Source: Galbibacter marinus (GTDB taxonomy: Bacteria; Bacteroidota; Bacteroidia; Flavobacteriales; Flavobacteriaceae). From it: a stretch of DNA of 64,000 bases. Location: NCBI RefSeq assembly GCF_000300875.1, contig NZ_AMSG01000002.1:149842-213841 (forward strand). The letters run 5' to 3'. Position numbers and translations under genes: made by a program. This document shows, in pieces, positions 1 to 7,866 of this stretch. The notes below the pieces were generated by a model, which saw only the letters and a list, made by a program, of their open reading frames with translations, searched no databases and was not told the DNA's origin. The first letter of the stretch is position 1, and the number at the start of each line of letters is the position of its first letter.

Positions 1-578
1 GTGAAAAGCACGATGTATTGTTTATAGCAGATGAAATACAAACAGGAATAGCTCGTACAGGAGAGATACTAGCGGTTGATCACTGTGGGGTGAAACCAGA
101 TATGTTAATTCTTGGTAAGGCGCTTAGCGGAGGCGTGTACCCAGTTAGTGCGGTATTAGCTAATGATCATATTATGGAAGTAATTAAACCTGGCCAGCAT
201 GGGAGTACCTTTGGGGGAAACCCAGTTGCTGCATCTGTGGCCATTGAAGCCCTATCTGTGGTGGAGGATGAAAAATTGGCTACTAATGCCAAGGAATTAG
301 GAATCCTCTTTAGAGCTAAGATACAGGAGTATATTGATGGGAGTTCAATTGTGATTGAGGTTCGAGGTATGGGATTGTTAAATGCTATTGTAATTAATGA
401 TAGCGAGCAAAGTGATACAGCTTGGAATGTATGCTTAAAACTAAAGGAGAATGGACTTCTAGCCAAGCCAACTCATGGAAACATCATTCGGTTTGCACCT
501 CCCTTGGTGATTACCCATGAACAGTTACTCGAATGTGTTTCCATTATTATTAAAACTTTAAAGGAGTTTGAGGTTTAA
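1..578 (+). CDS. rocD: Ornithine aminotransferase, C-terminal part (5' end outside window)
   Basis: PLP-dependent ornithine--oxo-acid transaminase, which converts ornithine and 2-oxoglutarate to glutamate semialdehyde and glutamate. The reading frame is open to the window edge (first full codon at base 3), so the N-terminal half is missing. Visible are the PLP-aspartate stretch [14 protein letters not shown], the Schiff-base lysine in LGKALSGG (codon near base 117), the HGSTFGGNP block and the RFAPPL block near the C-terminus, all in the order known for this family. The ornithine enzyme is preferred over acetylornithine or diaminobutyrate transaminases because of the GLLNAIVI and NGLLAKPTH segments. 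A strong terminator follows, so it is probably not co-transcribed with the iron operon downstream. Confidence 0.9.
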   Translation, partial: EKHDVLFIADEIQTGIARTGEILAVDHCGVKPDMLILGKALSGGVYPVSAVLANDHIMEVIKPGQHGSTFGGNPVAASVAIEALSVVEDEKLATNAKELGILFRAKIQEYIDGSSIVIEVRGMGLLNAIVINDSEQSDTAWNVCLKLKENGLLAKPTHGNIIRFAPPLVITHEQLLECVSIIIKTLKEFEV

Positions 579-611
579 ATCTTTTTAATTCTTTTAAATT
601 AATTTAAAATT

Positions 612-639
612 CCCGGTACGAAAGTGTCGGGTTTTTTTT
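612..639 (+). terminator. Intrinsic terminator after rocD
   Basis: An 8-bp stem (612-619 with 624-631, two G-U pairs) closes a GAAA tetraloop and is followed by eight T residues. Confidence 0.85.
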
Positions 640-694
640 CTACCAATAGTTGATTTGTTCCTTGAAATAGAATGTTAAATCCTTAAATTCTAAC

Positions 695-732
695 AAACTC
701 TTAAGAGTTTTAGGTTTTATTATCTGGATAAT
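695..732. promoter_or_regulatory. Two palindromes upstream of the iron-uptake operon
   Basis: Bases 695-710 form a perfect 16-bp palindrome (AAACTCTT/AAGAGTTT). Bases 719-732 form a second inverted repeat, ATTATC-TG-GATAAT. A weak -7-like element, TAATTTCG, follows at 738-745 and the TTG start is at 770. GATAAT hexamers are the unit of classical Fur boxes, but their order here differs from the canonical site. An iron-responsive operator is therefore an inference from position and symmetry. Confidence 0.4.
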
Positions 733-769
733 CTTTATAATTTCGCTATTTAGAATTAGTTTAAATAAA

Positions 770-1714
770 TTGAAGATATCTCAGCTCATTATACTGCTAT
801 TCTTATTGGTAATACTATCAATTTTTGTTGGGGTATCCGATATTTCTCTATTGAATTTTTTAAAGTGGGATGAGCAGCAAAGGCTTGTAATGGTGATTAG
901 TAGAATCCCCAGAACAGCCGCTCTGATTCTAGCTGGTGTTGGGATGAGCGTTTGTGGTCTTATTATGCAACAGATGACCCAAAACCGCTTTGTTTCTCCT
1001 ACTACTGCTGGCTCCCTAGATGCTGCTAAGATGGGGATTTTGGCCTCATTAATATTTATTCCCCAAGCGGGTCTTTGGTTTAAGTCGCTTTTCGCTTTTG
1101 GATTCACCTTTTTAGCGAGTATTATCTTTTTAAAAATTGCCGATCGCATTAGATACAGAAATGTTATTTTCATTCCCATTGTGGGATTGATGTTTGGTGG
1201 TATTTTAAATTCTATCACGACCTTTTTTGCCTATAAAAATGACATTGTTCAAAATGTAAATGCTTGGATGATGGGCGATTTCTCTGGAGTACTTCAAGGC
1301 CAGTACGAGTTGATTTATTTTAGTGTACCTGCTGTTGTGATTACCTATTTGTATGCCAATAAATTTACCCTTGTTGGAATGGGAGAGGACTTCTCTAAAA
1401 ACTTAGGGTTGAATTATAGGGCAGTGATGAATATTGGTCTGTTTTGTGTATCCTTAACAGTGAGTGTGGTTGTACTAACTATTGGTACCATCCCTTTTTT
1501 AGGACTTGTTGTTCCAAATATTGTGAGTGTACTCTTTGGAGATAATTTAAAAAATACTTTGCCAATTACAGCCATCTTTGGAGCGATCTTCCTTCTGATA
1601 TGTGATATACTTGGGAGGTTAATTATCTTTCCTTTTGAAATTCCGATAGGGATGACTGTAGGTCTTATTGGTGGTGTTATTTTCTTAATCTTATTAATTA
1701 GACAAAGATCATGA
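770..1714 (+). CDS. Ferric-siderophore ABC transporter permease 1 (CeuB/FatD/YclN-like)
   Basis: Inner-membrane FecCD-family permease of 314 residues, the usual length, with about eight or more hydrophobic segments. The stretch RIPRTAALILAGVGMSVCG followed by IMQQMTQNRFVSPTTAG is the conserved block of the CeuB/FatD/YclN subgroup, which imports catecholate-type or anguibactin-type ferric siderophores. The start is a TTG at 770; no upstream in-frame ATG was seen. It is the first gene of a tight operon and overlaps the second permease by four bases (ATGA). The two permeases would form the heterodimeric channel. Confidence 0.85.
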   Translation: MKISQLIILLFLLVILSIFVGVSDISLLNFLKWDEQQRLVMVISRIPRTAALILAGVGMSVCGLIMQQMTQNRFVSPTTAGSLDAAKMGILASLIFIPQAGLWFKSLFAFGFTFLASIIFLKIADRIRYRNVIFIPIVGLMFGGILNSITTFFAYKNDIVQNVNAWMMGDFSGVLQGQYELIYFSVPAVVITYLYANKFTLVGMGEDFSKNLGLNYRAVMNIGLFCVSLTVSVVVLTIGTIPFLGLVVPNIVSVLFGDNLKNTLPITAIFGAIFLLICDILGRLIIFPFEIPIGMTVGLIGGVIFLILLIRQRS

Positions 1715-2658
1715 GTACCACTACAAAAATACTGATACTTGTCTTCCTTACCCTTTCTTTAAGTGGACTGTTCTTGTTTTACAATCTTCCAAATAGTTGG
1801 GAGTATGCCTTGGAAAGAAGAGGTTTTAAGGTAGCCTCTATGATTGTAGTGGGATGCTGTATTGCCTATTCATCGGTGGTTTTTCAGACCTTGACAAATA
1901 ATAAAATTTTAACGCCATCCATTATGGGCTTTGAGGCAGTTTATATGTTGTTTCAAACCTTAATTGTTTTCATATACGGAGATCAGACTTTTCAGGTTAT
2001 TAAGAATTCTGGGAACTTTTTTATCTCCGTTGGCCTCATGATGGTTTTTGCCTTGTTATTGTTTGTATTGATTTTCAAAAAAGGAAAAAGCAACATGTAC
2101 TTTTTACTGCTCATTGGTCTTGTCTTAGGGACCATATTTACCACCATGAGTTCATTCCTTCAACTGGTTATTGACCCCAATGAATTCTTAATAGTCGAGC
2201 AAAAAATGTTTGCTTCTTTTAACAGAATGAACATAGATATTTTCTGGTATGCCTTAGGCTTTATGATTCTTTGTTTTATAATCGGATTTAGAAAATTACA
2301 ACACTTAGATCTTATTTCATTAGGAAGAGAAAACGCCATTAATCTTGGATTGGATTATAACAAATCGATCAAGTTCTATTTGTTTATCATTGCAGTTTTA
2401 GTCGCCGTTTCAACTGCCCTTGTGGGACCTTTAACCTTCTTGGGTATTCTGGTGACAAACCTCACGTATGAATTATTTAAAACATATAAACACAGCATTC
2501 TGATACCTTGTTGCTGCCTGGTGAGCGCTGTGGCGATTTTGGGTGGTCAGTTTCTGGTAGAGCAGGTGTTTAATTTCAATACCACCATAAGTATCATTAT
2601 TAATTTCATAGGGGGACTATACTTTATGTTCCTTCTACTAAAGGTTAGAAAGGTATGA
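1711..2658 (+). CDS. Ferric-siderophore ABC transporter permease 2 (CeuC/FatC/YclO-like)
   Basis: Second FecCD permease, 315 residues and highly hydrophobic. Its N-terminal region (RRGFKVASMIVVGCCIAYSS, then VFQTLTNNKILTPSIMG) matches the CeuC/FatC/YclO partner rather than the CeuB-type permease, so this is a heterodimeric pair and not a recent duplication. Start and stop both overlap the neighbouring genes by four bases (ATGA at 1711 and at 2655), which indicates translational coupling within one operon. Confidence 0.85.
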   Translation: MSTTTKILILVFLTLSLSGLFLFYNLPNSWEYALERRGFKVASMIVVGCCIAYSSVVFQTLTNNKILTPSIMGFEAVYMLFQTLIVFIYGDQTFQVIKNSGNFFISVGLMMVFALLLFVLIFKKGKSNMYFLLLIGLVLGTIFTTMSSFLQLVIDPNEFLIVEQKMFASFNRMNIDIFWYALGFMILCFIIGFRKLQHLDLISLGRENAINLGLDYNKSIKFYLFIIAVLVAVSTALVGPLTFLGILVTNLTYELFKTYKHSILIPCCCLVSAVAILGGQFLVEQVFNFNTTISIIINFIGGLYFMFLLLKVRKV

Positions 2659-3413
2659 TTAGCGTAGATAGTATTACTAAAAAGTATTCGGAAAACACTG
2701 TTGTAGACCAAGTTTCGATGCAGTTCCCAGTAGGGAAGATTACATCACTTATCGGTGCAAATGGCGCTGGGAAAAGTACATTGTTATCCATCATATCCAG
2801 ACTTCTTAAACAGAACAATGGAAATATCATGATCAATGATAAAAACTTAGAATCCTATAAAAGTAGAGCATTAGCCAAGCAGCTGTCCATATTAAAACAG
2901 TCCAATCATTTGGAGCTCAAATTAACCGTGCGCGAACTCATTGGGTTTGGTCGTTTTCCATACTCACAAGGAAAATTAACAAAGCAGGATGAAGTTAAAA
3001 TAGCTGAAGCAATTGACTTTTTAGATTTAGGTGATATCCAGGATAAATACATTGATCAACTCAGTGGGGGACAAAAGCAAAGAGCCTTTCTAGCCTTAGT
3101 TGTGGCTCAGGATACGGATTACATATTGCTCGACGAGCCCTTAAACAATCTGGATATGAAACACTCTGTTCAGATAATGAAGCGTCTAGAGCAACTGTGC
3201 AAGGAGAAAGGAAAAACTATCATCATAGTTATACATGAAATTAACTTTGCTTCTCATTACTCTGATTATATAGTTGCGATGAAAAATGGGAAGATCATAC
3301 ATTCTGGAGCAACACAGGATATTATGAACCCAAAAGTTCTCTCAGAGGTGTTTGAAATTGATTTTGAAATCATTCATAAATCGGGAAAACAGCTATGTAA
3401 TTACTTTTATTAA
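2655..3413 (+). CDS. Ferric-siderophore ABC transporter ATPase (CeuD/FatE/YclP-like)
   Basis: Cytoplasmic ATP-binding subunit of 252 residues. Walker A GANGAGKST lies at about residues 34-42, the ABC signature LSGGQKQR at about 136-143 and Walker B YILLDEP at about 156-162, followed by the switch histidine in IVIHEINF. This is the usual length and layout for a FepC-type iron-chelate ATPase. The start overlaps the permease stop. A 60-base gap separates it from the binding-protein gene, with no terminator in between, so the operon probably continues. Confidence 0.9.
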   Translation: MISVDSITKKYSENTVVDQVSMQFPVGKITSLIGANGAGKSTLLSIISRLLKQNNGNIMINDKNLESYKSRALAKQLSILKQSNHLELKLTVRELIGFGRFPYSQGKLTKQDEVKIAEAIDFLDLGDIQDKYIDQLSGGQKQRAFLALVVAQDTDYILLDEPLNNLDMKHSVQIMKRLEQLCKEKGKTIIIVIHEINFASHYSDYIVAMKNGKIIHSGATQDIMNPKVLSEVFEIDFEIIHKSGKQLCNYFY

Positions 3414-3473
3414 CGCTTTTTATGGTGGAGCCGCAGAAGAACTTATAATAAATATGAATTGTAAAAATTAAAA

Positions 3474-4421
3474 ATGAGTTTTATGAAAAATAGTTTTAAA
3501 ATAGCCGCACTGCTTTTGGCCATCGTTTTGGTAGGCTGTAAGGATGAAAAAAATAAAAATGATGCACAGGTGGATACACAACTCGAGACAGTTAAAGTGA
3601 CGCATGAATTAGGGACGGTGGAAATCGTTAAAGACCCAAAGCGGGTGGTGGCCTTAGATTTTGCTTCCCTAGAAATGCTTGATTTATTAGGCGTAAAAGT
3701 CGTGGGGGCTCCAAAGGCATCTCTGCCAGCACAATTATCCAAGTACCAGGATGATGCCTCGGTTGTTGATTTGGGAAATCTCAAAGAAATTAATTTTGAG
3801 AAACTTAATGAACTTGAACCAGATGTGATTTTCTTATCAGGTCGCCTACAGAGCTCGTATGATGAAATTTCAAAAATAGCTCCTGCTGTTTATACTGAAA
3901 TTGATTATACTAATTACATGGAATCCTTAGGCGATATCACACAGATGTACGCCACAATATTTAATGATCCTCAAACCACAACCGTGGCCTTGGAAGCACT
4001 AGAACAAAAGATTAATACCTTAAAGGAAAAGGTAAATCAATCAGACAAACGAGCATTGATTGTCCTTCACAACAAAGGCCGATTTAGCGCCTATGGAAAG
4101 GGGTCTCGATTTGGCATTATTCACGATGTATTTGGTGTTAAGCAGGCGGTTCAAGATTTAGAAGTGGGTCGTCATGGTCAAAGCATATCGAATGAATTTA
4201 TCCAAAATGCCAATCCTGATTACCTGTATATCATAGATCGAAGCGCGGTAGTGGACAAGAGTGCAACTAATAAGGAGGAGATTGAGAATCAACTTATACA
4301 GCAGACAAATGCCTATAAAAATGACAATATAGTGTATTTAGATCCTGAGGTGTGGTATCTGTCTGGAGGAGGTATCTATTCCTTAAATAAAATGATCGAA
4401 GAGGTAAGTACGAACTTATAA
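3474..4421 (+). CDS. Siderophore-binding lipoprotein (CeuE/FatB/YclQ-like)
   Basis: Substrate-binding protein of the ABC importer, 315 residues. The lipobox LVGC puts the lipidated cysteine at residue 22, so it is probably anchored to a membrane facing the periplasm. The segment VKVTHELGTVEIVKDPKRV, then LDFASLEMLDLLG, is the typical first-lobe opening of the YclQ/CeuE group that binds catecholate or petrobactin-like ferric siderophores. The first ATG is at 3474; an ATG three codons later (3483) is equally plausible and gives a more typical signal peptide. The actual siderophore cannot be read from the sequence. Confidence 0.85.
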   Translation: MSFMKNSFKIAALLLAIVLVGCKDEKNKNDAQVDTQLETVKVTHELGTVEIVKDPKRVVALDFASLEMLDLLGVKVVGAPKASLPAQLSKYQDDASVVDLGNLKEINFEKLNELEPDVIFLSGRLQSSYDEISKIAPAVYTEIDYTNYMESLGDITQMYATIFNDPQTTTVALEALEQKINTLKEKVNQSDKRALIVLHNKGRFSAYGKGSRFGIIHDVFGVKQAVQDLEVGRHGQSISNEFIQNANPDYLYIIDRSAVVDKSATNKEEIENQLIQQTNAYKNDNIVYLDPEVWYLSGGGIYSLNKMIEEVSTNL

Positions 4422-4431
4422 CCCTAAAGAA

Positions 4432-5253
4432 ATGGCTCAAACTAAAGCAACAATTTCACGTAAGGTATTTCAATTGAAATCAAAGCAGTATATAACCCCT
4501 CACTATCTCAGGATTACCCTAAATGGAGATGTGAGTGATTTTGAGCATTCCACTGTTGGAGATAATAATAAAATATTTATACCACCGAAAGGAGTTAATG
4601 AGGTACAGTTTCCGGTATTGGACCCAGAGTCAAAAAAAATGGTTTATCAAAACACGGATACGGCTCCTTTTGTAAGAACATATACCCATAAGGGTGTTAA
4701 TTTAGCAAAAAACGAACTCTACATAGACTTTGTGAATCACGGTGATAATGGACCTGCTTCCTCTTGGGCAATACATGCTGAGTTAGGAGATAAACTTGGT
4801 GTGGCCATGAGAACGGCTCCTAAAGAATTGTATCCAAGTGATGTCGATTGGTTTTTACTTGTTGGAGATGCTACTGCAATTCCAGTATTGGGAGCTATCC
4901 TGGAGGATCTTTCGGCATCATCCAAAGGGGTTTGTGTAATTCAAGTTAGCTCAAGTGAGGATATTCAAGAACTCCCTACCAAGGCTTCCATTGAATTTCA
5001 TTGGATCGTGGAGGAGAATACCCAGGATGAGTCTAGACTTGTAAACCAAGTGAAATGTATCGCTATTCCTTCGGTGTCCAAATTTGGATATGTAGCCTGT
5101 GAGTTTTCTGCGGTGAAACAAATCAGAAATTACTTGCGCAAAGAACTCAAATGGATTTCTAATGAGCTTTACGCGTATTCTTACTGGAAGAATGGGGTTG
5201 CAGAGGATAGATCAGCCGCCGATAGGCAGGCTGAAAAAAAGTCTATTGCTTAA
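4432..5253 (+). CDS. Siderophore-interacting protein, NAD(P)H-dependent ferric-chelate reductase
   Basis: SIP/ViuB-family flavoprotein, 273 residues, which releases iron from an imported siderophore by reducing it in the cytoplasm. The N-terminal FAD-binding domain carries RTYTHKG, then the HGDNGPASSWA block. The NAD(P)H-binding half carries VGDATAIPVLGAIL, and the C-terminus has the YSYWKNGVAEDR motif typical of SIPs. It starts 10 bases after the binding-protein stop, so import and reductive release are encoded together. A bidirectional terminator follows. Confidence 0.9.
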   Translation: MAQTKATISRKVFQLKSKQYITPHYLRITLNGDVSDFEHSTVGDNNKIFIPPKGVNEVQFPVLDPESKKMVYQNTDTAPFVRTYTHKGVNLAKNELYIDFVNHGDNGPASSWAIHAELGDKLGVAMRTAPKELYPSDVDWFLLVGDATAIPVLGAILEDLSASSKGVCVIQVSSSEDIQELPTKASIEFHWIVEENTQDESRLVNQVKCIAIPSVSKFGYVACEFSAVKQIRNYLRKELKWISNELYAYSYWKNGVAEDRSAADRQAEKKSIA

Positions 5254-5295
5254 AAAGTAGTTTAAATAAGTAATTTGTAAAAAGGGTTTCAAAAG

Positions 5296-5331
5296 AAAAA
5301 CAGTTGAAAGTTATGCTATTCAACTGTTTTT
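5296..5331. terminator. Bidirectional terminator between the iron operon and the CCC-motif gene
   Basis: An 11-bp perfect stem (5298-5308 with 5319-5329) and a 10-base loop, flanked by A and T runs on either side. It lies between convergent genes. Confidence 0.8.
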
Positions 5332-5365
5332 AACCTAAGTGATTTATATCCAATATGGGTTTAGA

Positions 5366-5686
5366 TTATTGTAGACCCCATTGTTCGATTAAATCTTGTT
5401 GTTGCTCCTGTAACTCAGTCCAACCAATGGTTGAGATTAAATAAATTGTGTATGCTAAGTACAGCAAGTTTAAAATTAAGACCACTAAGGAAACTGTCTT
5501 TGCAGTTTTCATAGCTTGAACACCGTCGTAATTTTCTGGATCATTAGCGGCTTCTTTTAGTTTTTGGTTTGCCATATAAAAGGCAATTCCAGCAGGAATA
5601 AATCCAAGCCCACTAAGGCAGCAGCAAAGGAAGCCTACTATTGATAAAACATATTGAATCGTCGGATTAAGTTTTTGTCTTTCCAT
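5366..5686 (-). CDS. CCC-motif small membrane protein
   Basis: A 106-residue protein with two hydrophobic segments (about residues 10-34 and 64-90). The first contains three consecutive cysteines (FLCCCLSGLGFIP), the hallmark of a small Bacteroidota membrane family named after this motif. The segment between them is polar and contains KLKEAANDPENYDG. No enzymatic motif is seen and the function is unknown. It lies 17 bases downstream of the DUF2752 gene on the same strand, so the two are probably co-transcribed. Confidence 0.75.
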   Translation of the reverse strand: MERQKLNPTIQYVLSIVGFLCCCLSGLGFIPAGIAFYMANQKLKEAANDPENYDGVQAMKTAKTVSLVVLILNLLYLAYTIYLISTIGWTELQEQQQDLIEQWGLQ

Positions 5687-5703
5687 ATTGATTGTTATAA
5701 GGG

Positions 5704-6000
5704 TTAAATTAGTTTAATGATAAAGCTTATGATGATTGTGGCAATAGTGAGTACTGCCAAATACATTTTTATTTTATTTGAGTTTTTAAAACTCATAAAA
5801 GTAGAAAGTCCTATGAAGATTATAAAGCCCAGTAAGGGGTAGATAGCAGGATACATCTTAAAGGCAGCTACAAATTCACCCTGACCTATTAATAGTAATG
5901 AACGTTGTAATCCACATCCAGGGCACTCCATTCCAAACAATGTTTTGTTTAAACATGGAAGCATGAGGTCCTCAACACTGCTGCTTAATAATTGTATCAT
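5704..6000 (-). CDS. DUF2752 membrane protein
   Basis: A 98-residue protein with the DUF2752 signature CPGCGLQRS at about residues 26-34 and two membrane segments. The family is of unknown function; the CPGCG cysteines could bind metal or form a disulfide, which is inference. It is followed immediately by the CCC-motif gene, making a two-gene unit of small cysteine-rich membrane proteins. Confidence 0.85.
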   Translation of the reverse strand: MIQLLSSSVEDLMLPCLNKTLFGMECPGCGLQRSLLLIGQGEFVAAFKMYPAIYPLLGFIIFIGLSTFMSFKNSNKIKMYLAVLTIATIIISFIIKLI

Positions 6001-6070
6001 TTAACTCTAATGCCTAAATATCTTATGTAAACTTATTAAAAAGTTGTGAATCTAACCCACTTCAAAGTAG

Positions 6071-6078
6071 TATTTTTG
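6071..6078 (+). promoter_or_regulatory. -7 box upstream of the small membrane protein at 6106
   Basis: TATTTTTG matches the Bacteroidota -7 consensus TAnnTTTG. It lies downstream of a possible GTG start at 6046, which argues that translation really starts at the ATG at 6106. Confidence 0.45.
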
Positions 6079-6105
6079 TATACTGGAAACAAAAAAGTTT
6101 ACATT

Positions 6106-6324
6106 ATGAGATTGTTCGCAATTATTTGTATTGTCATTGGAGCGGCGATTATTTTTATTAGTGACGGCCGCACGAGTTATGATGGATATTTAAAAATTAT
6201 TGGTTTTATATTTTTAATGTTCGGACTTTATAAATGTACAAAATTTTGGGTTCAGGACTCATCTCAAGAAGGTGCAAAGGAAGATGATTCAGATGATCAT
6301 CAAGATTTAGCAAGTAAAAACTAA
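6106..6324 (+). CDS. Small two-helix membrane protein of unknown function
   Basis: A 72-residue protein from the ATG at 6106: two hydrophobic helices (about residues 2-18 and 26-43), then a polar acidic tail ending in DDSDDHQDLASKN. The frame is open back to a GTG at 6046, but the preferred start is the ATG because a promoter-like box lies between the two and the extra N-terminal residues are unlike a membrane-protein start. No known domain is recognised. It lies 24 bases ahead of the Smr gene and probably shares its transcript. Confidence 0.6.
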   Translation: MRLFAIICIVIGAAIIFISDGRTSYDGYLKIIGFIFLMFGLYKCTKFWVQDSSQEGAKEDDSDDHQDLASKN

Positions 6325-6348
6325 GGCATTAAAATTCGTTTAACAAAC

Positions 6349-6897
6349 ATGAAAAAGTTTGAAATAGGAGCTAAAGTAGAGGTGTTAGATGAAGCTATAA
6401 AGGGATATATCATTGCTCTTAACCAACTAAGTGCTACCATTCGTACTATTGATGGCTTTGATATGGAATTTCCTCTTGATGAGTTACTAGTTATAAAAGA
6501 TGATTCTCTTAAGGTGAGTAATATAGATGTATATCATGCCTTGTCTGAAAAGCAATCAACGGAGAAAAAACGTTCTTTTGCCAAGAAGAAAAAGGAGAAA
6601 TATAGCCCTGCAATGGAAGTGGACTTACATATCGAGAAGCTCACTAATACACCAAAGGGCATGGCAAATTTTGATATGTTAAACCTTCAGTTGGATACCG
6701 CAAGAAGGCAACTGGAGTTTGCTATTTCAAAGAGAATACAAAGAGTGGTTTTTATTCATGGAGTAGGCGAAGGGGTCTTAAGATCAGAGCTCTACACTCT
6801 CTTTTCAAGATATGATGGAATTAGGTACTACGATGCCAATTACAGGGAGTACGGGCTAGGCGCAACGGAGGTGTATATTCAACAAAGCACACTATAA
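6349..6897 (+). CDS. Smr-domain protein
   Basis: A 182-residue protein. An N-terminal small beta-rich region (residues 1-55) is followed by a lysine-rich linker (about 68-84) and a C-terminal Smr domain. The Smr domain shows the DLHIEKL motif at about residue 92 and the FIHGVGEGVLR motif at about 134-144. Smr domains, known from the MutS2 C-terminus, bind or nick nucleic acids and in stand-alone proteins have been linked to ribosome or mRNA quality control. Which applies here is not visible from the sequence. Confidence 0.8.
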   Translation: MKKFEIGAKVEVLDEAIKGYIIALNQLSATIRTIDGFDMEFPLDELLVIKDDSLKVSNIDVYHALSEKQSTEKKRSFAKKKKEKYSPAMEVDLHIEKLTNTPKGMANFDMLNLQLDTARRQLEFAISKRIQRVVFIHGVGEGVLRSELYTLFSRYDGIRYYDANYREYGLGATEVYIQQSTL

Positions 6898-6933
6898 TTA
6901 GACTTTACTTTAAAGGATATGTGGTAAATAAGA

Positions 6934-7776
6934 TCACAAATCTACTTGGGCTTGTTCCCACCCAATTATAGCCGTTTTTCGAGGGCTTTCCCATTTATAT
7001 CCACCAATGACTCCAGTTGATTGAATAACACGATGACATGGAATTAAATAGGCGATGGGATTACTTCCAATAGCAGTACCTACAGCTCTCGATGCTTTTG
7101 GATTTCCAATTTGGTTGGCTAATTTGCCATAGGTGGATAGCTCACCAAAGGGGATTTTTAAAAGAGCTTCCCAAACCTTTAATTGGAATTCCGTTCCCCT
7201 AAGATGTAATGATACCTCTTCGATGGAATCGAACTTATGATTAAAGAATTGAAGTGCATTTTTTTGAAGGTTGTTAGTTTTTAACTCATAGGTTGCTTTA
7301 GGAAATTCTGCTTTTAGCTCTATAAGCGCTTTGGTCTTCTGGTGGTTAAAGGCCATATGGCAAATTCCTTTAGAGGTATTGGCCACGAGCAGGTCTCCAA
7401 ATGGACTTGAATGAAAATTATAGGTAATATGCAGTTTGGCACCACCATTTTTAAATTCTCCCGGTGTCATCCCTTGTATGTTCACAAATAGGTCATGCAG
7501 CCGTGCTGTACCTGAGAATCCTGTGTCAAATGAGGTGTCAAATAGGGTAGCCTGTCGGTCTTTCAGCAACTGTTTGGCATAGTTTAGACTTATATACTGA
7601 AGAAATTTCTTTGGTGTTGTACCTGCCCATTGTTTGAAGAGTCGCTGAAAGTGGAAGGGACTAAGGTGTACAAGGGCTGCGAGCTCCTCAAGACTCGGTT
7701 GCTTTTGAAAATTTGAATTTACATAGCGTATAACTTGAGCTATGCGGTTGTAATCTAGTTCTTGTTGTGTGTTCAT
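6934..7776 (-). CDS. AraC-type regulator fused to O6-alkylguanine-DNA alkyltransferase (Ada-like)
   Basis: A 280-residue fusion. Residues 1 to about 105 are an AraC helix-turn-helix domain (LSPFHFQRLFKQWAGTTPKKF). Residues about 110-275 are a methyltransferase of the Ogt/Ada C-terminal type with the alkyl-acceptor cysteine in IPCHRVI near residue 248. It repairs O6-methylguanine by suicidal transfer to that cysteine. The N-terminal zinc-cysteine domain that senses methylphosphotriesters in classical Ada is absent, so any adaptive-response role would need another trigger. It is convergent with the Smr gene, with a 36-base gap. Confidence 0.9.
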   Translation of the reverse strand: MNTQQELDYNRIAQVIRYVNSNFQKQPSLEELAALVHLSPFHFQRLFKQWAGTTPKKFLQYISLNYAKQLLKDRQATLFDTSFDTGFSGTARLHDLFVNIQGMTPGEFKNGGAKLHITYNFHSSPFGDLLVANTSKGICHMAFNHQKTKALIELKAEFPKATYELKTNNLQKNALQFFNHKFDSIEEVSLHLRGTEFQLKVWEALLKIPFGELSTYGKLANQIGNPKASRAVGTAIGSNPIAYLIPCHRVIQSTGVIGGYKWESPRKTAIIGWEQAQVDL

Positions 7777-7866
7777 TCTTTTTTGAATTTAACACTGTAA
7801 AGATCACAGCTCACAAGGGAATAAAAAATACGATTCTTGCGTTTTTTTTAAAACGAGTAATTAACT

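Noticed and set aside
6046-6105. Upstream extension of the small membrane protein from GTG 6046
   Set aside because: A TATTTTTG promoter box lies inside the extension, and the ATG at 6106 opens with a typical membrane helix.
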